Below are positions 9,028 to 19,433 of a stretch of 64,000 bases of DNA, one piece after another. Below the pieces are notes generated by a model. The model saw only the letters and a list, made by a program, of their open reading frames with translations. It ran no database searches and had not been told where the DNA came from. The position numbers and the translations under genes were made by a program. Source of the DNA: Ligilactobacillus ubinensis (GTDB taxonomy: Bacteria > Bacillota > Bacilli > Lactobacillales > Lactobacillaceae); NCBI RefSeq assembly GCF_024160875.1, contig NZ_JAIULA010000007.1:1-64000 (forward strand), written 5' to 3'. The first letter of the stretch is position 1. Each line of letters starts with the position of its first letter.

Positions 9028-11697
9028 ATGTTGAAAGATAATACCGATGAGATGAAGAATTTGTTGCACCAATTAAAGGTTAAAAATGAATATGAACAAA
9101 AAGTCACACGGGGAAAATTGAAAATTTTTTTTGGTTATGCGGCTGGTGTAGGTAAAACATATGCAATGTTAGAAGAAGCGCAAGAATTAAAAGCAAACGG
9201 TGTTGACGTAATTATTGGATATTTGGAACCACATAATCGGCCAGCAACTACTGCAATGGCAAAAGGGCTGAATTGTTTAAAACCTAAGCAAGTAGAATAT
9301 CAGGGCATTAAAGTAAATGAATTTGATTTAGAAGATGCTTTAAAGAGAAAGCCGCAGATAATCTTAGTTGATGAATTAGCCCATTCTAACATTGATGATA
9401 CAAAACATAGTAAAAGATATCAGGATGTTGAAGAATTGCTTGCTGCAGGAATTGATGTTTATACAACGTTAAATGTTCAGCATGTAGAAAGTTTTAATGA
9501 TTTAATTCAACATTTAATGAAAGTTGATGTTAAAGAAACAGTTCCAGATTATATATTTGAGATTGCATCTGAAATTAAGTTAGTTGATATAGAACCTAGT
9601 GATCTTATAATGCGACTAAGGGCTGGAAAAGTATATACGACAGAAAAAGTAGATTTTGCTTTAAATAATTTTTTCCAAAATGAAAACTTAGCCTATTTAC
9701 GAGACTTAGCATTAAGAAAAATGACAATGTATCTTGCTAGTAAAGAGGGGGCAACAGAGAAATTATTAGTATGTATATCTGGAGCTTCAAGCAATGAGCG
9801 TGTAATTAGAGCAGCAGCTCGGCTGGCAAAAGCAGTTAATTGTGAATTAATTGGTGTGTATATTAGTAATAAAGATAGCGAAAAAATTCAAGATGAACGG
9901 TTATTAGTTAATATGCAACTAGCAGAAAAATTAGGTGCACATATAACGATTTTATATGGATTTAACAAAGGAGAATTAATTGCAGAATATGCTAAAGAAA
10001 AGGGAATATCAAAAATAGTTCTAGGCTCAAATCGATCAAACTGGTTAAAATGGCGTGATAGTTTGATAGAACAGTTGAATCAAAAAATTCCAGAAATAGA
10101 TAAATATGTAATCACTGAAGTAAAAGCAAAAAAAAAGAATACATTAAAAAATATTATTTCTATAGCTTTCAGGAAAAAGATCAATTTATCAGATTCTGTC
10201 TGGACGACACTAATACTATTTATTTGCACAGTATTAGGGATTGGTATTCAAACATTAGGATCAAATAACGTTAATGTGATATTGATATATATACTAGGGG
10301 TTATGATTACAGCACTTGTAACAAATAGAAGAGCAACTTCATTAATTTATTCGGTTGCAATGCTAGTAGTATATGATTATATTTTTACGCATCCAATTGG
10401 TTCTTTGGAAAGTAATTCAAATAATATTTTAACTTTTATAGTCATGTTTATTGTAGCTTTTTTGAGCAGTACATGGACTTCGAAAATAAAAAAGCAAAGT
10501 AAACTAGATGCTAAAAGAGCATACAGAACAGAAATATTGCTTAAAACTAGTAGAACTTTGCAACAGGCAGTGAATATCAAAGACGTTTATTATGTTACAG
10601 GAAATCAATTAAGAGAATTATTAAAATGTTCAGTTTGTATATATCCCGAAAAAAATAATGACTTAGGCATACCGTATTATTTTACGGATAATAAGGGAAA
10701 TAATATTGAAGACATTTCAACAAAAGAAGAAAAGGCAATTGCATTATGGGTTTTAAGAAATAGCCATGAAGCTGGGTTTGGAACAGATACTCTTTGTAAA
10801 GCAAGCTTTATGTATTTACCAATTACAACGGGTGAAGAAGGTAAGACAGCATCTGCAGTAGTTGCATTAAATATCAAAAATAGTGAAACATTAGATCCAT
10901 TTACATTTAACCTGCTAACATCTATTTGTGAGGAATGTGAACAAGCGGTATTGCGAATTCAAATTAGAGAAAAACAAAATAAAAGCGAGATGATTGCTAA
11001 ACAAGAAAAGTTACGAGCTAACTTGTTACGGGGAATCTCACACGATTTAAGAACACCTTTAACTACAATTTTAGGCAACACGGATATTTTATTACATCAA
11101 GACTATACACTAACAAAAGCACAAAAGACAGAACTGTATGAAGCAATTTATTCTGATGCGACATGGTTAATTGATCTAGTTGAAAATTTGTTGGCTATGA
11201 CAAAAGTAGAAAATAATATGTTAAAGGTGAAGTGGCAACCAGAGCTTGTCGAGGACATCTTACAGTCAGCAATTATGCATTTGAGCAAAGATGCAGAGAA
11301 TTACAATATAAAGGTTAAAATTGAAAATCCAGAATTGATTGTAAAAACAGATGGACAATTAATTGTACAAGTGATAATAAATATAGTTAACAATGCGATA
11401 AAATACGCACCCAAGGGCTCACTAATCTCTTTAAAAGCAACTTCAGTTGGAAAAAATATGTGTGAGATTGGTATTTCAAATGATGGTCCGCATATTGCTA
11501 AAGAAGTAAAGCAAAAGATTTTTGATCTTTTCTATACTGGGAATACAGAATATTCTGGAAGAAAGGGCATGGGTATTGGATTAGCACTGTGTAAATCAAT
11601 TGTAGAAGCTAATGGTGGGAAAATAGATGTGGAAAATCTTAATCCAAGTGGAGTTAGATTCTATTTTACACTGCCATTATGGAGGGATGAAATATGA
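9028..11697 (+). CDS. kdpD: KdpD, membrane sensor histidine kinase
   Basis: An 889-residue sensor. Order of domains: KdpD N-terminal domain with Walker A GYAAGVGKT at residues 36-44 and DELAHSN; a universal-stress-protein-like domain about 245-360; four membrane helices about 385-480; a GAF-like region about 500-650; HisKA with phosphorylated His672 in GISHDLRTPLTT; and an HATPase domain with NIVNNAIKYAPKG and GMGIGLALCKSIVEANGG. KdpD reads K+ limitation or ionic strength and phosphorylates KdpE. It is full length, with all modules of the E. coli protein. The stop overlaps kdpE by four bases. AAAGGTGG lies before the ATG. In E. coli kdpDE follows kdpABC in the same way. Confidence 0.96.
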   Translation: MLKDNTDEMKNLLHQLKVKNEYEQKVTRGKLKIFFGYAAGVGKTYAMLEEAQELKANGVDVIIGYLEPHNRPATTAMAKGLNCLKPKQVEYQGIKVNEFDLEDALKRKPQIILVDELAHSNIDDTKHSKRYQDVEELLAAGIDVYTTLNVQHVESFNDLIQHLMKVDVKETVPDYIFEIASEIKLVDIEPSDLIMRLRAGKVYTTEKVDFALNNFFQNENLAYLRDLALRKMTMYLASKEGATEKLLVCISGASSNERVIRAAARLAKAVNCELIGVYISNKDSEKIQDERLLVNMQLAEKLGAHITILYGFNKGELIAEYAKEKGISKIVLGSNRSNWLKWRDSLIEQLNQKIPEIDKYVITEVKAKKKNTLKNIISIAFRKKINLSDSVWTTLILFICTVLGIGIQTLGSNNVNVILIYILGVMITALVTNRRATSLIYSVAMLVVYDYIFTHPIGSLESNSNNILTFIVMFIVAFLSSTWTSKIKKQSKLDAKRAYRTEILLKTSRTLQQAVNIKDVYYVTGNQLRELLKCSVCIYPEKNNDLGIPYYFTDNKGNNIEDISTKEEKAIALWVLRNSHEAGFGTDTLCKASFMYLPITTGEEGKTASAVVALNIKNSETLDPFTFNLLTSICEECEQAVLRIQIREKQNKSEMIAKQEKLRANLLRGISHDLRTPLTTILGNTDILLHQDYTLTKAQKTELYEAIYSDATWLIDLVENLLAMTKVENNMLKVKWQPELVEDILQSAIMHLSKDAENYNIKVKIENPELIVKTDGQLIVQVIINIVNNAIKYAPKGSLISLKATSVGKNMCEIGISNDGPHIAKEVKQKIFDLFYTGNTEYSGRKGMGIGLALCKSIVEANGGKIDVENLNPSGVRFYFTLPLWRDEI

Positions 11698-12392
11698 GCG
11701 AGACAAGAATTTTAATAGTTGAAGATGATACAGAAGTTGGAAAACTTATATCCATGACTTTAAAAGCAAGTCACTACGCTTACACGTGGAGTAAAGATGG
11801 AAATAGTGCAATTACTGATTTTAAAATTTTTAAACCAGATATAGTTCTTTTGGATCTTGGTTTACCAGATATAGATGGAGTAGAAGTCATCAAAAAAATC
11901 AGAATTAATAAAATGATTCCAATAATTGTAATTTCAGCTCGCAGCGAAGAAAGTGAGAAAATAAAAGCTTTAGATGAAGGGGCAGACGATTATCTTGTTA
12001 AACCTTTTTCAGTAAATGAAATGCTAGCTAGAATACGTGTGGCTTTACGTAGATTAAAATTGATACAAGATGTGGATGAAGTTGAAGTTAAAGATTATCA
12101 AAATGGAAATCTAAGAATTGATTATGCTGCTAGAACAGCATATCTAGATAATAAGGCATTAACATTAACTGAAACTACGTTTAATCTATTATGTTTATTT
12201 GCAAAAAATACGGCTAAGGTACTAACTCATGGTTATGTAATGAGAACTATTTGGAAAGATAAACCAATAAATGATACTGTATCTTTGCGAGTAGCTATTG
12301 CATCTTTAAGAAAAGAAATTGAACCTAATGAAGACTCAACAAAATATATTCAAACGCATATAGGAGTAGGGTATAGTTTTATTCAGCATTAA
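11694..12392 (+). CDS. kdpE: KdpE, OmpR-family response regulator
   Basis: A 232-residue two-domain regulator. The receiver domain has acidic D11/D12, phospho-acceptor Asp54 in VLLDLGLPDIDG, and the VKPF lysine near residue 103. The C-terminal winged helix spans about 130-230 and ends with YIQTHIGVGYSF, as in OmpR/PhoB proteins. It is translationally coupled to kdpD (ATGA overlap). It should activate the kdp promoter when phosphorylated; the paired TTAACA repeats near 4275-4324 are a plausible binding site, which is an inference. Confidence 0.96.
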   Translation: MSETRILIVEDDTEVGKLISMTLKASHYAYTWSKDGNSAITDFKIFKPDIVLLDLGLPDIDGVEVIKKIRINKMIPIIVISARSEESEKIKALDEGADDYLVKPFSVNEMLARIRVALRRLKLIQDVDEVEVKDYQNGNLRIDYAARTAYLDNKALTLTETTFNLLCLFAKNTAKVLTHGYVMRTIWKDKPINDTVSLRVAIASLRKEIEPNEDSTKYIQTHIGVGYSFIQH

Positions 12393-12416
12393 ATTTAATG
12401 AAGTGAAGTGATAAAA

Positions 12417-12572
12417 ATGTGGAATAAAAAACATTTATCTTATTTAATAGTTATTTTATTTTTACTTTTTTTAGAGGCGATACATCTTATTAATGGACAG
12501 GTCTGGATGCTTGCTGCTATAGGTGTTATTGTTTTAGGATTTGCAGTAGAATTTTTGATTCCTAAAAAATAA
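12417..12572 (+). CDS. Small two-helix membrane protein downstream of kdpE
   Basis: A 51-residue open frame, MWNKKHLSYLIVILFLLF onward, with two predicted membrane helices (about residues 7-25 and 30-48), a short loop around NGQVW and a basic tail PKK. It begins 24 bases after kdpE on the same strand, with GAAGTGAAGTG as a moderate ribosome site, and no terminator lies between. It therefore looks like the last gene of the kdp operon. I do not recognise the family. It might modulate KdpD or the pump, as other small membrane proteins do, but nothing in the sequence proves this. Confidence 0.55.
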   Translation: MWNKKHLSYLIVILFLLFLEAIHLINGQVWMLAAIGVIVLGFAVEFLIPKK

Positions 12573-13049
12573 TGGAGTTGTTTGGAACCAAATTATTCAT
12601 AAGTTGCTATGAAATTCATAAATTTTCTAATTTTTTGAAGTGATGGTTAACTTATTTTAGATATTTTGGGAGCATGATTATTATGTTAGTATAGCTGTTT
12701 TAAATTAAAAATATATTTGAGAGCAAGAATCGGTGCAATAAACTGGGCACAGGATTCAAGTCTCTTTTTGAATTTTCAAGTTTCGGCAAATGATATGTAA
12801 AAAATAATTAATGAAATGCTTTACAATTACATTTTATACTGTAATTAAAATAACTTTTTAGAGGGTATGTTATTGACATTTCAGCAGAGTAGGGCTAAAG
12901 ATTGTTTTTGTACTCTCAACATTTTCCTATCAGTAAAACAACTCCTTATAATGTGATATTAGTGACTCAAATGTTTAAGTGATGTTTTTATATTTATCCT
13001 CTTTTGAAAGTGCTATAATTGGTTGTCTGAATAAAAAGGGGATAATGTT
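12573..13049. other. Intergenic region after the kdp operon
   Basis: 477 bases, AT-rich, without a credible open frame. A weak stem ATTCAA/TTGAAT with T-rich loop lies near 12753-12774 and may end the kdp transcript. A TATAAT box at 13013-13018 lies upstream of the lipoprotein gene. I see no other structured element. Confidence 0.5.
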
Positions 13050-14231
13050 ATGCGCAAATTAAATATTTTTATAGTTACTTTGTTATTGGCGGTTTTTGTT
13101 TCAGGTTGTAGTACTCGGGGGAAAAAGTCAAATGTGACTTCAAATGATACTGTTAAAGCAACCACAAATAAAACGATAAAAGCAAAATCTAAAACTTGGA
13201 CGTTTAGTAAGGGAGTTAGTTCAAAACAGACCCAAGGACAAGGTGTTTCTAGTGACATCTCGACATCTGTGGTTTTGAAAACAGATGCTCTTTCTAGCTG
13301 GACTACATCTAATGGACAATTTATATCAAGCCCAGTAAAGTATCAGAAAGTATCATTAAAAACATGGGAACGTAATATGCGAAAAAATTATATGAAAAGT
13401 GCCCAGAAGAAGATTCATTTAATGACAGTTACACAAGTTAATCAGGTTTTGAAAAAATTAGGTTCGGACATCAAGATTAGCAAACTTTCAGATTTGGTTT
13501 ATTTGAAAACGCAAACAAATGGTTTGCCACTTATGCAAGCTTTTGTTGCTAAAGGACATCATTTATATGCAATTAACATTCAATATGTAGATACTGATCA
13601 AACGATTACGATTGAGCGTGGACAAGTATTTACTGATACAAGTAAGAAGAAGGCAACTGGTCAGATACCATTGAACAAGATTAATGGGACATGGATTGCA
13701 GCTACTACCACAACTAGTGCCAATGATACTGGGAAAATTATGATTAAAGACGGTTATTTATATCAGCAGCGTTATGACAGTTATGAGCGATCCGTGATTC
13801 AAGAATTAAGTTCATATTCATTGGTTTCATTAAATCAAAACGAAACTTATGCTTCTCAAAAAGTTAATGCGGCTAATGTTGGATATCAATTAACACGAAA
13901 ATCAGTTGCTAGTGGTGATAGTTTAGGGTATTTATATTTGTTTCTTAGTGAAAATAAAATGATTCGGATTGGCGATGGTGAAACGACGACTTACACGAAG
14001 ACGAGTACCCTTGTAGCTGCAGATGATTTACCGCAAGAGGATATTACTATTTTCGAACAAATGGATCAGAAGTATCCTGGTGAAGCAGCATCAACGATTA
14101 CGGTTAAAGCAGGTGATCCTTTAGTGGGTATGAGTAATAGTATAAAATATTTAACCGACCCGGAAGCAGGACAAATTATTAGTAATAAGGATGTTACTTT
14201 AGAAAATGGGACAGTTACTGTTGAAAATTAG
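13050..14231 (+). CDS. Secreted lipoprotein of unknown function
   Basis: A 393-residue protein with a lipoprotein signal peptide: positive start MRKLN, a hydrophobic core, and lipobox VSGC with Cys20 as the lipidated residue. After it comes a Ser/Thr/Lys-rich linker (about residues 21-75) and a mature domain rich in beta-strand-like sequence with no catalytic motif that I recognise. Similar large lipoproteins with threonine-rich linkers are common in lactobacilli. The ribosome site is AAAAGGGG, and a TATAAT lies about 30 bases before the start. It is transcribed alone. Function not assigned. Confidence 0.8.
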   Translation: MRKLNIFIVTLLLAVFVSGCSTRGKKSNVTSNDTVKATTNKTIKAKSKTWTFSKGVSSKQTQGQGVSSDISTSVVLKTDALSSWTTSNGQFISSPVKYQKVSLKTWERNMRKNYMKSAQKKIHLMTVTQVNQVLKKLGSDIKISKLSDLVYLKTQTNGLPLMQAFVAKGHHLYAINIQYVDTDQTITIERGQVFTDTSKKKATGQIPLNKINGTWIAATTTTSANDTGKIMIKDGYLYQQRYDSYERSVIQELSSYSLVSLNQNETYASQKVNAANVGYQLTRKSVASGDSLGYLYLFLSENKMIRIGDGETTTYTKTSTLVAADDLPQEDITIFEQMDQKYPGEAASTITVKAGDPLVGMSNSIKYLTDPEAGQIISNKDVTLENGTVTVEN

Positions 14232-14237
14232 AAAGTG

Positions 14238-14276
14238 AAAATTTGAGTCCAACATAAAAGTGTCGGGCTCAAATTT
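14238..14276 (+). terminator. Probable terminator after the lipoprotein gene
   Basis: A 12-bp stem AAATTTGAGTCC/GGGCTCAAATTT with one G-T pair surrounds a 15-base loop. The T run after it is broken, so efficiency is uncertain. Confidence 0.55.
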
Positions 14277-14532
14277 ATCTTCAGAATATTTAGTTTAGTA
14301 CCAATACATGCACTAAAAAGTAATTAGTTATGTTTAACTCCGTAAATCAAGGCTAAATGTCAGATTATCTAATTTATAATATTAACACTAATTAGCTAGT
14401 CTAGTCGTTTTTTGTTCCATTTTAAAATACTCATTGTGCTAACTTTAATTAAGCAGTTATAATTAATTGCGAATACTTTTGATTTGTTTTAACATTAAAC
14501 CTGTATAAATTTTTTGAAGAGAGATGGAGAGT

Positions 14533-15483
14533 ATGTGTACAGCATTATCTTTTGCCACTGAGGATGATACGCATTTTTTAGCTAGGACGATGGACTTTTC
14601 TTTTGAACTAGAGGCACAATTAATTTATATTCCGCGTGAATATGAATTTAGTTCGCTAGTAGCAGGAACAAAATATACAACAAAATATGGCTTTATAGGT
14701 GCAGGAAGGGATGTTGACGGCTATATTTTTGCAGATGGTTTCAACGAGAAGGGTTTTTCAATTGCTTCATTATATTTTGAAAAAAATGCAAAATATAGTA
14801 CAAACAACAAGGAAGGGGCTTTGAATGTTGCATCAACTGATATGGTTTCTTGGGCGTTAGGAAATATCGCAACAGTAGCTGAATTTGAAAAAAGGTATTC
14901 CGAATTAAATGTAGTTGAGAAAATAAATCCATTACTTCAAACGCAAGTACCATTACATTGGATTGTTGCAGATAGTTTGGGTAAAACAGGTGTATTGGAG
15001 ATTACAGCGCAAGGAGCTAAGTTCTATCAAAACGAAGTGGGTGTAATGACCAATTCGCCAGAATTTTTATGGCATATGAATAATCTGAATCATTATGTAA
15101 ATTTACAACCAACAGATTTTACCTCTAAGAAATATGGTGACTATGAAACTGTATCTGATGGTCCAGGTTCAGGTGCGTTAGGTCTTCCAGGTGATTATAC
15201 ATCGGCATCTCGATTTATTAGGACTACTTTTTTAAAACAATATTCTGATCATTCGGCTGGTGTGAAGAATGGTGTGAATGCAGTGTTACACGTGTTAAAT
15301 TCAGTTGATATCCCGAAGGGTGTTAAAATAACAAGTAAAAATGTTGTTGACTATACGCAGTATAAGGGAATTATGGATTTAAATAATTTAAGCTATTATT
15401 TTATGGCTTACACAGATACAAAATTAGCAGAAGTTAAGTTGACAAAACAGCTACTAGAACAAGCAACCATATCAATTTTTTAG
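14533..15483 (+). CDS. Choloylglycine hydrolase family protein, penicillin V acylase-like
   Basis: A 316-residue Ntn hydrolase. The start is ATG at 14533, since removal of Met exposes the nucleophile Cys2 (MCTALSF); an upstream in-frame ATG at 14524 would bury it. Family residues are visible: Cys2, Arg18, Asp21, Asn174 in VMTNSP and Arg227 in GLPGDYTSASRFIR. Bile salt hydrolases have Asn near position 82 in GLNF, whereas this protein has Tyr81 in SLYF; Tyr here is typical of penicillin V acylases. I therefore favour an acylase acting on phenoxyacetyl or N-acyl amides over a bile salt hydrolase, but the subgroup is not certain. No signal peptide; cytosolic. Monocistronic, with terminator after it. 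Confidence 0.85.
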   Translation: MCTALSFATEDDTHFLARTMDFSFELEAQLIYIPREYEFSSLVAGTKYTTKYGFIGAGRDVDGYIFADGFNEKGFSIASLYFEKNAKYSTNNKEGALNVASTDMVSWALGNIATVAEFEKRYSELNVVEKINPLLQTQVPLHWIVADSLGKTGVLEITAQGAKFYQNEVGVMTNSPEFLWHMNNLNHYVNLQPTDFTSKKYGDYETVSDGPGSGALGLPGDYTSASRFIRTTFLKQYSDHSAGVKNGVNAVLHVLNSVDIPKGVKITSKNVVDYTQYKGIMDLNNLSYYFMAYTDTKLAEVKLTKQLLEQATISIF

Positions 15484-15548
15484 AACATAGTAGGGTTTCT
15501 ATCAAAAATAGTAACTTCTGAGATACTGGATTAGGATAATATAGGGTA

Positions 15549-15590
15549 TAACCGCAAAATTCGTAATTAGACATTTGCGGTTATTTGTCT
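15549..15590 (+). terminator. Terminator-like hairpin after the acylase
   Basis: A perfect 10-bp stem TAACCGCAAA/TTTGCGGTTA around a 15-base loop, followed by a short T-rich stretch (TTTGTCT). Confidence 0.65.
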
Positions 15591-15640
15591 AACTTTAAAA
15601 CAGATAAACTGGTTTAATAGAGTTAAGGAGATGATATGAA

Positions 15641-15940
15641 ATGCAATATGAAATCAGAACATACACTTTAGCAGATCAAACAGCAACTAAACAATATTTT
15701 GAGGTTAATTGGTCAAGACATATCGAAAGTTTAAAAAAATTCCAGATAGAAGTTGAGAGTGTTTTTCTTGCACTTGAGAATTGCCAGGTTATTGCAATTT
15801 GTACGTACCCAGATGAAGTAGATGTTTTAGCAGCTGATAAAGCATATATGGAAAGTGAAGAATTTAGAAGTGATATGAAGGGGTTTTCGATGCAAGCAAT
15901 TATAAATGTCACTTCGGCAATTGTTAAAAAGTTAAAGTGA
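15641..15940 (+). CDS. Small conserved-looking protein, possible dimeric alpha/beta barrel
   Basis: A 99-residue soluble protein beginning MQYEIRTYTLAD and ending in a helix with a basic tail. Alternating strand and helix pattern and the length recall NIPSNAP-like or dimeric alpha/beta barrel proteins (antibiotic biosynthesis monooxygenase fold), but no diagnostic motif is present, so the family is a guess. AAGGAG precedes the ATG by ten bases. It stands alone between two hairpins. Coding status is supported by the ribosome site and the absence of any other use of the segment. Confidence 0.6.
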   Translation: MQYEIRTYTLADQTATKQYFEVNWSRHIESLKKFQIEVESVFLALENCQVIAICTYPDEVDVLAADKAYMESEEFRSDMKGFSMQAIINVTSAIVKKLK

Positions 15941-16002
15941 TGCAACTATGTTTTTAATTGATATGTAAAAACAAAAGGTGCAATAGAACATAGATAAAAA
16001 AT

Positions 16003-16038
16003 GGTGATGTCTCCAAAAATTAATTTTTAGACATCACC
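16003..16038 (+). terminator. Inverted repeat, probable terminator
   Basis: A perfect 10-bp stem GGTGATGTCT/AGACATCACC with an AT loop lies 60 bases after the small gene. No long T run follows, so it could terminate weakly. Confidence 0.5.
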
Positions 16039-16603
16039 GTATAAAGTTAGTACATTTTTTATTTGGAAAACTAGATTCCACTAACACTAGTAACTTAAAT
16101 TTTAGAATTATTATTCTTATATATTTGTTGATAGAAACTAATCATCATCTTATGATTTAAAAAATTTAAATTAATTAGTATAGTAAATAGACAATTCACA
16201 ATATTGGTGTAAATTGATAGCGAACTATAAAGAAGTACATTGAACTAATGATATATCGAATTAATAATATTTTATTAAGTGCAAAGTTATAAAATATGTG
16301 GCATACTAAATCAATAGAATAGTCAAAAGTCAAGTTGGCAATAACTTTGTGGAGTTAATATAGCATAGTAAGTAGCAAATTAGATGTGCCAGTTTGACTG
16401 TAACACTAGTACGATTTGATTATGAACTATAGAGTTACTGCGTATAAAATATATCATTAATTCAAGTAATATTTTATCACTTATTTTTAAATTGTAAATA
16501 CTTTTTTTAAATAAGTATATACATATAACGAATGTCGCAAGTATATATAAAGTAGTGTAGAATAATAATAAAATGATAATGCTAGTAAAGGGAGATAGAT
16601 TCT
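16039..16603. other. AT-rich intergenic region before the GntR gene
   Basis: 565 bases with no open frame that has a ribosome site. Near its right end the palindrome GTATATAC lies at 16515-16522 and a related GTATATAT at 16541-16548, separated by 26 bases. GntR-family sugar regulators such as TreR use GTATATAC-centred operators, so these may be autoregulatory sites. The rest shows nothing I can interpret. Confidence 0.45.
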
Positions 16604-17341
16604 GTGTATAAGTATCAAATTATCTCACGTAAATTACGTGAAAAATTCACCGACGGGACATATCAGCCAGGTGACCTATTACCCGATCAAAATGAACTGG
16701 CTAAAGAGTTTAATACGACTAGAATGACTGTTCGTAAAGCGATCCAATGGTTAATTGTGGAAGGAATAGTTTATACCAAACGAGGCTCAGGTACTTTTTT
16801 AAGAAAAGATTATCATAAAAAGGCTAAAAATGATTTAGATTCTTCTGTAGATCGCCCAATTGGTGCAACGTTAACTTATGCAGGACATAAAGTAACCAGT
16901 AAGGTGCTGTCAATAGATGCACGATTACCCACCAAAGATGAGCAAAACGAACTTTTTATTACACCAGAAGAACCAGTATATGTTATCAAACGTGTTCGCT
17001 ATGTAGATAATAAGGTTTATGCTTTCGAGCATACAATTATGCCTACTAGAATCACAAAAATAACAAAAAAAATTTTAGAAGGCTCAATATATAAACACCT
17101 AGCAGATAACGAACATATTCATATTGCAGGGTCACATCGGCGAATTCATGCAATTAAGGCAACGCAAGAAGATGTAGAGGCTATGGGTGTAACGCTAAAT
17201 GATCCAGTGCTTGCGATTAATCAGATTAGTTATACAGAAGAAGGAGAACCGTTTGAAAAATCGGAAGAACACTTTCCTTATGAATCAAGTAGTGTAATTG
17301 CGGATGTTGATTTAAGTGATACAGGATATCAGCGAAAATAA
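16604..17341 (+). CDS. GntR-family (HutC subfamily) sugar regulator
   Basis: A 245-residue repressor-type protein. Residues 1-70 form a winged helix (QNELAKEFNTTRMTVRKAIQWL is the recognition region, followed by the wing RGSGTFL); residues about 85-235 form a UTRA ligand domain. The start is GTG at 16604 behind AAAGGGAG. Relatives such as TreR or BglR-like proteins bind phosphorylated sugars. The next genes encode a GH1 phospho-glucosidase and a PTS EIIC, so a beta-glucoside phosphate is the probable effector. GTATATAC motifs occur upstream of this gene and of the EIIC gene. Confidence 0.88.
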   Translation: MYKYQIISRKLREKFTDGTYQPGDLLPDQNELAKEFNTTRMTVRKAIQWLIVEGIVYTKRGSGTFLRKDYHKKAKNDLDSSVDRPIGATLTYAGHKVTSKVLSIDARLPTKDEQNELFITPEEPVYVIKRVRYVDNKVYAFEHTIMPTRITKITKKILEGSIYKHLADNEHIHIAGSHRRIHAIKATQEDVEAMGVTLNDPVLAINQISYTEEGEPFEKSEEHFPYESSSVIADVDLSDTGYQRK

Positions 17342-17523
17342 ATTGAGATAAGTAAATCGCTATTAATATTTTAAATAATTAAACTTGCAAAAAATAATTT
17401 TTCGTATTATATTTTGAACGTGGAGTTCTAAATGGATTTAAATAGAGAATTTGATTAGTTGTAAGTTAATAATCTAGTAGCTACTTTCAGTAAAATGAAA
17501 ATACGAGTGAATTAGATGATGTA

Positions 17524-17558
17524 AAGAGTGGGGTAACCAAAGAAGTTGTCCTGCTCTT
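17524..17558 (+). terminator. Hairpin between the GntR gene and the GH1 gene
   Basis: A 14-bp stem with several G-T pairs (AAGAGTGGGGTAAC against GTTGTCCTGCTCTT) is followed by TTAACT. It may end the regulator transcript or attenuate the glucosidase; it is too GU-rich to be sure. Confidence 0.4.
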
Positions 17559-17578
17559 TTAACTATATTCATTTATAA

Positions 17579-19033
<1,455 letters not shown>

Positions 19034-19050
19034 CCAATAAAAAGGAAAAC

Positions 19051-19080
19051 AATCTGGGATATAAAATCCTGGATTTTTTT
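19051..19080 (+). terminator. Terminator after the GH1 gene
   Basis: Stem ATCTGGGAT/ATCCTGGAT with G-T pairs and a five-base loop, followed by a run of T residues. Confidence 0.75.
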
Positions 19081-19215
19081 ATTTTCAAGTATATCTTAGC
19101 AAAATGTGCGCAAAAAGGTAGCCGATTGTACTTAATTTTTTAATTCAGACAATTCAAGCCATGGATTAGCTAGGTTATAACATATAATACTGGATAGTGG
19201 TTTTTATTTTTAAAA

Positions 19216-19299
19216 GTATATACAAATTAAAAATAAAGATTGATTTTTATTTTATAAAGAGTATACTTAAACCGTTGATAGGAATAGAAAGCGTTTACT
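19216..19299 (+). promoter_or_regulatory. Control region of the EIIC gene: GTATATAC site and cre-like site
   Basis: In the 400-base gap before the EIIC gene, GTATATAC at 19216-19223 repeats the motif found upstream of the GntR gene. At 19286-19299 AGAAAGCGTTTACT matches the CcpA cre consensus at nearly all positions. Both suggest substrate-specific and catabolite control of the PTS gene. The remaining gap sequence is AT-rich with no other feature. Confidence 0.5.
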
Positions 19300-19433
19300 T
19301 TAATGTGACATATTCTTATATATTGAGTTCGTGGACTTTTACAAGTTAAATCATGTTTTTCGCATGAATAACTATTTAATCATTTTGTGTTGAAATAATG
19401 GTTTTTAAAAAAAGTTAGGAGATGTAATTCAAT

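Noticed and set aside
14533-15483. Straight annotation as bile salt hydrolase
   Set aside because: The loop residue at position 81 is Tyr, not Asn, which favours penicillin V acylase; the specific name is therefore withheld.
16039-16510. Possible small RNA in the long AT-rich gap
   Set aside because: No hairpin with T run and no promoter pair that could be defended.
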